DNA of 64,000 nucleotides from Anseranas semipalmata (taxonomy: Eukaryota > Chordata > Aves > Anseriformes > Anseranatidae): assembly GCA_013399115.1 (NCBI GenBank), contig VXAA01006535.1:461112-525111 (forward strand), given 5' to 3'. The notes beneath the pieces were generated by a model. It was not told where the DNA came from and did no database searches. It was given only the letters and a program-made list of their open reading frames with translations. Positions 51,101 through 60,100 of this stretch are shown piece after piece (within the stretch, counting starts at the first letter, position 1; every line of letters starts with the position of its first letter). The translations under genes were made by a program, and so were the position numbers.

Positions 51101-54100
51101 AAATGTAGATATAAATAAATACTGTGGCAGACAGTGAAGGAATAAAGTATATTTCTGATTTTTTGGCTTTGGAAATGCAGCATTATGGCTGTCTTGTTGT
51201 TTAGAAAGCATGTATGATTATTTTTGTAGATCATGAAACAGGAACACTTAGAAAAATGTTAAAATAAAAATACCATTTTATGTGAACTTGGGGAAGTGGG
51301 AAAAGGGAACAAATCCTGTAACGAGCAGGCCACCAGCGCAGCTGCACACAAACTGTCCTTTATAAACAATGTTGTTTGGAAAGGCAGAGCAAAATAAAAT
51401 ATTTGACTATAGATTAGAAGCTGGCTAAGTTGTTTGAAGATCAGCCTAGAGCTTAAGTGATAATGCCAGGTATTAAGGCAGTAAATTTATAAAAGATACT
51501 GATTGTAACAGCAATTTTTTCTTAGTCTCAGACATCGAGTCTTGCATCATATTCTCTACATGCCACTTTTCTTTTAAAGAGAGGTCTTTACAGTCCCCAA
51601 GGATTCCGTCTGCTTTACAGCACTTTATAAGTAAAAGTGGTATGCTCAGGCACAGAATCTCCTTGCAGGAAACAGTCCTGATGAACAGCTTATCTTTTAA
51701 GAGAAGGGCTTTCCTTCTGCCTCTTTTTTTCTCTCCAACTAGAGCACCCTTGTGCTATTAATTGTTCTGTATATACAGTAGGCCAATGTGCTATTCAACA
51801 TCCCAGTTTTGCAGAAGTGTTTTAAAAAAAATTTACTGGAGATTGAGAAGACATTGAAGTCATAGGAATTTATGCTATGGCTGCAGAACAATAAAAACTA
51901 CAGAATTTTCCCACAATCCTAAATAAATGCCTTTAGTGAGTGAAAAATATGGATACCACAATGTCTTGAGTACAGCTGAGTAAATAAATAAGGGTACTCA
52001 TTAAAGAAGCATACGCATGCCACTATGTATTTTTGTTATTGTTTATTTTTAACCTCACAATTTTAGCCCATTACTAAGCATTCAACTTTGCAGAGGGTTT
52101 CTTTCAAGATAAGGATTTAGATATAAAAGGTAACAGGTAAGGACGTGAAGTAAACGACTACTCTGTATGATAAGCTTTTCTGAGGAAATGTGCTGAGCTT
52201 TTTATCTTTCTCATGCTTACTTGGATGTGTTTTGTTGTTCCCTCTTGAAATTAAGTGCCATGAAGTCTTGTCATCTTTTAAAAAAAAAAAAAAATTATAC
52301 CAATAAAGAAGCTTTACAGTTAAGGCATTTCTTAAAAACCCAATTATGCTAAAAAGTAATGTTTGAATTTGTCTCAGTATAACTTTTTCGGCTGATTGAC
52401 CAAATGACCAAAGTGAAAGGGCATTAAAACCCAATCCAACAAATAATTTAAGCACTTGCTTAACTAGGCTATTGAGTAGCCCCTTTTACTTCGGTGAAAC
52501 AGTTAATGTACTTAAAGTTAAACATGTGCTTAAGTGATTTGAGAGATTAGTACCTACCTTCATCGAGGCTTTAATCTTTAGTGTTGTACACATGTATATC
52601 TGTTAGCAATTGCATGTTAAGAATATTTACATGGAATTATCCAACCTGTGCAACAGCAGTTCTAAGAGGAATTCTTTTACCTGTTGCCTTTGGTGACGTT
52701 ACCATTCAGCATCTTTCTTGGTCATAGAGTGGATAAAAAGAGTTGGATAATCTGTGCTGTTAGGGAAACTGATGTTTTGCACTCAGTGTTAAGTCCTCTC
52801 ACCTCTGTCTTGGGTTCACTAAAAGCTTTACATAAAAGTAAACGCTGTTAAACAACCATAAGAGGTCTGACTGAGGTCAAGGAAGCACTTGCATGTACGT
52901 ACAGGGCCATGTACACAGGACTTCTGTAGACCTAGCAACCTAATGGCAAAAGTCCTCCTCTTCTATCCATTCAGGTGAAATAAACCTTTAGGTGGGAAGC
53001 TGTAACATTACAGAAAAACGTGCTCTAGAAGGCACAATCCCATATAACTGCCAAAAAGTTAGTCATTTATTCAATATGGAAAAAAAGCCCAAAACATTTC
53101 CACAAATATTTGCGTCATGGACAAATAATCTAACATTGAGTGCAAAGGTTTGTCAAATAAGGTACCATTCTACTTCAAGAGAAAATGGATTTATATCTGT
53201 GTATCCTTCCTCAGACTCTTGTGAGACAAAGAATAAAATCCCACCAGATGTATCATTATCTGGGTTTACTTTCTTATCTCCCTCCAGCATTCTATTTTAA
53301 ATACAAACACTAGGTTTACTTTTTTTCTGATGTATGGTAGCATTTTGACTCAAAAGACTTATTAAAAGTCTTCTATACTGGACCAGTAGATGCAGCTTAA
53401 TTAATATGAAGACCGACAAGCTGTTGTTCTTTCACTCCTAAATCATAGGCTCAAACTCTGAAACAGATCTTAAGGGACCCAGGCCAGTCCGTCCCTGCTA
53501 CTTATGCATCACATTACATTTGCATACTCATTTCAGTTCATGTTTTTGGACTCTGTGATGGTTTAAAGGCTTTTATGGTTTTTGTTTGATCTTTTTTTGT
53601 GCTTTCGATTTCTTGTCATTAGCTTAAAAGTAGAGAACCTGATAGAGTATCTGGCAGGATGCAGCTGTCTGGCACCAATATATGTGGCATACTTCAGATT
53701 TTTAAAAAAGAAAAAAAGAAAAATCCTACAGTGCCATATTGAATATTTTATCTGTTATATGTTAGAAATAGGTGTTTTACTGTGAATGAAGTAATAATGT
53801 TGTTGTTGTTGGGGTCATTACGCAGGACAATTCCCCTGTGGACAGACTTGGTTGTTAGTCATACAGAATTTAGACTTTCTCTGTAGAGAACAGGGTTGGT
53901 TTGGTTGTTTGCTTGTTTTCACTATTTTAGCATTCAAACTTCTTAAAGTACAAATTGTATTTTGAATCAAATTATATAGCTGGACAGCATGATAGAAATT
54001 TCTTCTATAAAAGAATTTAATTCCTTTAAATAGGTTTAAAGATAGTTTTGCATACTTGGGTACCAGAGATAGTTTGAATAATACAGAATTTTTGGTGGGT

Positions 54101-57100
54101 TGGATATTAGCAGGGATGAAAGGAAGAATGCTAAATGCCCGTTGCTTAGTTAATATGTCAAGGTGCAGTAAAAATGTTAGGTACTAGAGTAGGTGTATTA
54201 TGCTCATGGAGATGACAGAAACAGTGTGAGTGTTTCTCAGAAAGATGTGTGTCATATTGATAAACCTGGTGACATGAGCTACAGTCAGTCTGTAAAAAAT
54301 GGGATAGAATGTGAATGTTGAATATTTTTGTGAGCCTGAAAAAATGGTTATTCTACAGAAAAATCATGCCAGTGTATTTCTGCGTGGCAAAAAAAAAAAA
54401 AATACAGTTGGGCAGGTATTTTTCAGCCCAGTGCTTGCAACCTTTTATAGCATATATAATTACTCTGTAAATTGATTTGCAACCAGTTTTGAAAACTATA
54501 TGTTCACTGAGATGTTATCAGTATCTCTAACAACTGTGTTGCGTTGTACATTTGGCTCTAGATGCGCTGTTGAAACAAATTACTTGTGGGGAGACAACCT
54601 GAGGGAAGTAAAGGCAATGACTGATATGTTTTGTATTGCATAATGTTTACACACAACATGAGCAACTGTCAGCATAAGGTGTTCTTGGCCAGTAGCATCC
54701 CCATTCTGGGGTGACTGGCTTATTTTGAAAAGACATTGCCGCTTTAAATTACTGTGTGAGCTTTTGAAAACAAGGAGGCAAATTCTGCCTCAGGTCTGAG
54801 TTTTCTAGGATTTGCATACGAGTGAGAGGGTGGATTTAAGTCCTGTGTCCTTTATCATGTGTAAGGGGAGCAGTATTGAAAGAGAGCAGTAGTGCTGTCT
54901 GAACTGGAATACAGGAGGAGGAATTGTTGCCAAGTCTAATCTGCAGTGTGATCGTAGATTCCATCCGTATTCACCAGTGTAGTAACAAAGCAGCGTGCAT
55001 CCTTTTCTCTTCTCCTTGCTACTTCAGGAATGACCAGTGAACCAGTCAAGTGGGATACCAACAGTGCAAGATATTCTAAATACTACATGTCACTGGCTAG
55101 TTAAATGATTAGAAATTACTTTATTAATAATAGTTACTTAATTACATGTCATTTGTTATCAATACCTACCTCTTTCCCACTTTTCTAGCTAGTCAAGCAC
55201 CTCACAGACATCTTGAGAGTTTTTTTCTACTCCAACACAGTAGGGAAAGACTAGACTGGTTTTGCTGCTGAGGAACTGAGATCCACAGCTCCCAAATTAC
55301 AGATAGTGTGGGTTTGGCCTCACCTCCAAAGCCATGAGGTAAATTATTGGCAGACCGAAGGTTAAACCTGCTGTTTCAGGTTCTGATCCAGCACCTCAGC
55401 CACAATAGTAGCATTAGACTTTTTCCTTTTCCTATTCCTCTTAACTTTCTTCCTGCTCCTATTTGCTTCCTTCTTGTAAATACCATGGCAAGAAGGAATG
55501 TGCCTAGTCATACTCTGACCTAATTACAAGGATGAAGGAAGTTGGAAATGTGAGCTAGGTATTCCCTTGTATTGTCACTCACTCAGAACCCCAAATAGAT
55601 TACTAATAGTTTTGCTGATGACTAATACTTTCAAGTGATCTCTTCTGTTGTCCCTGCTTCATGCTTGATGAAGATGTGATTGATGAGTTAAGAGACTGAC
55701 TCCTGATTTTGCATCAATGGCATTTAAACCAATTGTCCTTGTTTCTGGTCCTTGTTAAACAAATAGCTCAGAAAGACAGCTACATTAACATAGACTGGTT
55801 TTAGGTTATTAGCAATGAGTAGTAGTAGTAGCTGCCTGGTCGCTGTTTGATGCTGCTACTATGCCAAATGCTGGTAAACAGCGTTGTTTTAGATGCTCTC
55901 CAAAATTAAGTTGTACAACTTCTAGTTACTGTACTTTTAGCTGATCTGGCAGTTCAGCTCCCACTAGAAACTTAAGCATTCATTAGCATTTCATAAGCCT
56001 TTAGACAATATCCCTATCTGTTAGTTCCATTCTTTCATTGACAATACTGTTAATGATTTAAAATATTCTGCAGTGTAACCAGACAATGTCAGCTAACATG
56101 GAAAATGCTGCATTTGCATTCCTGGTATCATGCAAAGCCATTTCCACAGACACTGAGCTTAAGGCAGAGAAGCATTTTAATCCTTGATGTGGTGAGCAGT
56201 GAGAACTATTGTAACAGCCCATGAAGAGAACAAGGGATTGGAACTTCACAGAACAGCAAGAAATGCAACATAGAGGAGGGTGTGATAATGTAAAATACAT
56301 TTAATAGAATTTATTAAATTATTAAACTACACTTAACTGTAATGGGAGAGCTTATATAAACAGTGGTGCATAGAATAGATCCAGTACAATTTACTGTCTA
56401 TTGCATTCATTCATATGCCTCCACTCCTTTTTAAAAGAAAAATTGATTGTTGTGTATATCCCTGGGCAGCATGACAGGACAACTTTGAGTAGAATTGTGA
56501 AGATTTGGATTGAGTGCCAGTTGTTAGTGCAGCAAAAGCAGTTTTCTTCAGACTTCATCCTTCAACATCAGATACTTGTTTTTACACAGACATCTAACTT
56601 GAAGTGCTTGTAGATGCCTTCGGTCTTCACATCCATAATAACCTAAAGTACAAACTGCTAAATTGTCAGGCAAATCTGACTATCACAGATGTTCTAGGCC
56701 ACCTATGCCAAAATTCCGTCCTTTAAATGTAAAGCAGTAGGGCCATGCAAGCATTTCTATATTTACCTTCCTAGAGTGCTTCAGTGCTAATCTGCAGAGG
56801 GCATGGATTGATGGAGTTCAGTTAGGGAAACCTCCGACAGTTCCAGCTGTGGCATAGACGTATCAGAATACGGCACGAGACCACGTGCTTGTGGCACTGG
56901 CCACTGAATAGTTGTCTGGAGATGGCTGTCTCTGTGTTTGAATCTCTAGCTTATGTGAAAATGTGTGTTAACCAGTATGCAGAGTGTACTGTAATGACCT
57001 TGTTCCATAGAATGAGGAGAGAATGTTTGTGCAGTGGGAGGGAATTTTCTTTGCTGTTAATAGGCTTGCTGAAATGTGTTCAACTATTTATGTAAATAGG

Positions 57101-60100
57101 AATATCAAGGTTGCATCTCAGGTTGGTGAAAGTGACAGCGATCTATTATAATGAAGATGAACTGTGAGAAAGCAAGAATAAAAGTAAGATGGGAGTGGAA
57201 AAGTAAACTGACTCTGTATAGGTGTTTTTAGGGTTTTCTGTAAATTTGCTGTTGTTTTATCTAAATGTCTCCCTGGTTTCTTTGTGCAATTACTTTACCA
57301 TGAAAAATAACAAGATCTTATATACCTCCATAGATCCCTCCACATGGTGGATCTTCTTCCAATGTGAATGGTGTACCTGAGTCACTCCATTGTCAGAGTC
57401 CTGAAGGTAGGACACCAATGATTATTAACTGTCCTTGCAAAAAAATGGTGGTAAGTAACAGTTAGTTTAGCAATGTTAGGTAGTTTCCAGTGGCTCCAAA
57501 TCACTTTTTGTTCTGAGATGCTTGATACCCTATTGACAGCCAATCAGAAAGATTGTTAATTGCATTTGTTAATTTGTTAACAATTGCAGTTGTTAACTAC
57601 ATCAAGGCAGTAAAGCTAGAAAATAAATTTTATTCTTTTTTGTCAAGTAGTAGCATATTACTGGACCCCACTCTTCACTAGTCACTGTTGAGAATTTGAG
57701 TGATTTTGAGCATGACTTGCAGAGCATCACCAGAAATGTGTTAATAGCTGGTTTGAAAGTGAAGTTCACTTCATAACAGCACATTATGCTTCAGGTAGAA
57801 TCACAAGGCCCATCAGCTGACCTTAGCTAAACTTAACCTTTAGTTCCTTAGCTCTTTAAATCAATGTTAAATTTGTATTTTTTTTTATTTTATTTTAAAG
57901 TTTGTTTTTTTATTTTATTTAAAAATACTAAAATAAGCAGCTGTCAAACTTACTTGCATTTTGGATGTTTCAGCAATAGCTAAGTGAACTTGAAGAATTT
58001 CAGTAGATAAAACTTTCGATGCTTGCTAGAAACAATCAAAGACTTTGTGTCTAAATCGCTCTTTAATTCTACTGTCGATTCAATTTTTTTGGTATCATTT
58101 TTCATGGAATAAGCGATGTAGGAATTGCATTTATTCTTTGGTGGAGGTCTTATTGGCATGTTAAAAGAAAAAAACAAAAGTCTAACTGCTGATTTGGTCA
58201 TGGTTTAGGCTCTGCTGTTGCCATGGTAGAGGCATGCCATAAATAAAGGAAAAAAAACAATTGGAATGGATTATGCTCTTTACTAAATAAAGAAAAAGGT
58301 ATTTTACTTGCCATTTTGGTTTTACATGCATTGTAGATGAATCTTATTTGCATTTTTGCTTTCAGTATGCAAAAAATATCAAAAAGATACTTCAAAAAAG
58401 TATTTTGAGGTCAGAAAATATTCTAACTGCATTCATTACTTTTAAAATAGATCCACACAAAAAGTAATATTTGATTTATATGTTCAAAGGTCAAACAACT
58501 CTGATTAGTCTTGTTCATTCTTAGGTTCTTATGTCTTATGAGATAAAAATAAGGGAATAAGCTGTGAGGAAACAGCTTACTTTTCACTTCTATTTTGTAT
58601 TTATGACTTTTTATTCTGTATCTGCCTATGGGGAATATATTGCATCCTGCTGACATCTCTCTTCAGCTTTCATCACTGACCTTGCTTTTTTGCAGGTGTG
58701 AATGGAAACAAGTGCTCAGGGTCATCCGCCATTCTTGAGAAGTATAAAGTCGGAAAGGTGATTGGTGATGGCAATTTTGCTGTTGTGAAGGAGTGCATAG
58801 AACGGTGAGCAAGGAAGATGTTCAGTAATGCTAACTGTTTATTTTACTAGATAAAGCCCTGTGTATTAGCATAATTGCATGGAAAACGTGAAGAGATGAA
58901 TACAAAGAGCAGTTGCATACACTCTGGGAGAACTAGACATAGCAAAACACACAGAGCTCTCTATGTATTATTCCAGCAAAGGAATATGAGAGCAGCAGTG
59001 AAACATGGCTTTTTAATCCCCCAAAGTTAAGGAGGTATCACCTTCTAATGGAGGCTCTTAAGGAAAACCCTACAGATCTTCAGGAAACCTCCTTACACTA
59101 CAGGTAAGACTGTTGGGGCTAACAGGAAATTTTATGTGGCATCTTAGTAGTCTTTCAGGGAACCTCAGCTCTGCCTCTGCAATTCTGCTGCTGTAGTACC
59201 CTGCTGCTTAAATTATTTTTCACAGCTTTTGGTATACTGTGAGCAAAGTATTCTTAAAGGCATACAGTCAGTGGCAGCCTGTGCTACCGACTCCCTTTTG
59301 CTTGCTTGTTCAGTGAGGTAGTGTGGTGAGGAGCCAGAGACTTCAAATCAGTCTTTCAATATTCCAGATTCTTAAATATTCTTGTGCATGACTTTCCTTG
59401 GGGTAGACAGGATACCTTTACAGACCTGTGCTCTGTTACTGCTCTTCCCCTGCAAGCTTTGTGTCACACTTTGCTGCTGGTGTAAACATAACAGATGATT
59501 TGACTGTCACTTTCTCAGTTTATGTTTTAGAACCACCTTCTGCTATCTTCATCAATCTGAGAGTTATGTCAGCTTCTTAAATATTATGAGGAATCTCCAA
59601 CTTGACTACAAATACCAGGCAAATTCAGCAAATGTCTGTAAAAAACAGAATTTACAGGAACAGTTTCTATTATTTGATCCTCATCTGCTGGTTTTCTTTA
59701 AAAGAAACATAATTACGAATGGAAACAACTCATTCCAGTCTTAGCAGATCATAGATTCACAGATAGACACTCTTGCTGAGTCATCCAAATGAGCCAAAAG
59801 GGTTGGGTAGTGAGGCTGAACATGCTGAACGCAGGTATATGGGTCTTACGATCCCTAACTTCATTTATCCATTACTGTTTTTTCTCGAGAGAAAGGTTTC
59901 TTGATATTGTATCTGGTTTATTTCTCTCCATTACCAAGAATAATATTGGCAGATGATATGCAACAGAACATCTAATACTCCCTTCTGGTTTATAGCAACA
60001 AACGATGATCGTTATTTTTAATACCTTTCCGAGAAGGTGAAGTACCAGCATCCAAGGTTTATATATTAAGGAATAAAGACTGAGGTGGCAGCTTTTAGAG

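Noticed and set aside
53446..53500. Repeat-like sequence (aaatcataggctcaaactct, then gggacccaggccagtccgtccctgc)
   Set aside because: It has some resemblance to a degraded CR1 3' end, but the match is too weak to call without a repeat library.
59748..59800. catagattcacagatagacactc, faintly CR1-like
   Set aside because: Only the first dozen or so bases resemble a CR1 tail; the following sequence does not.
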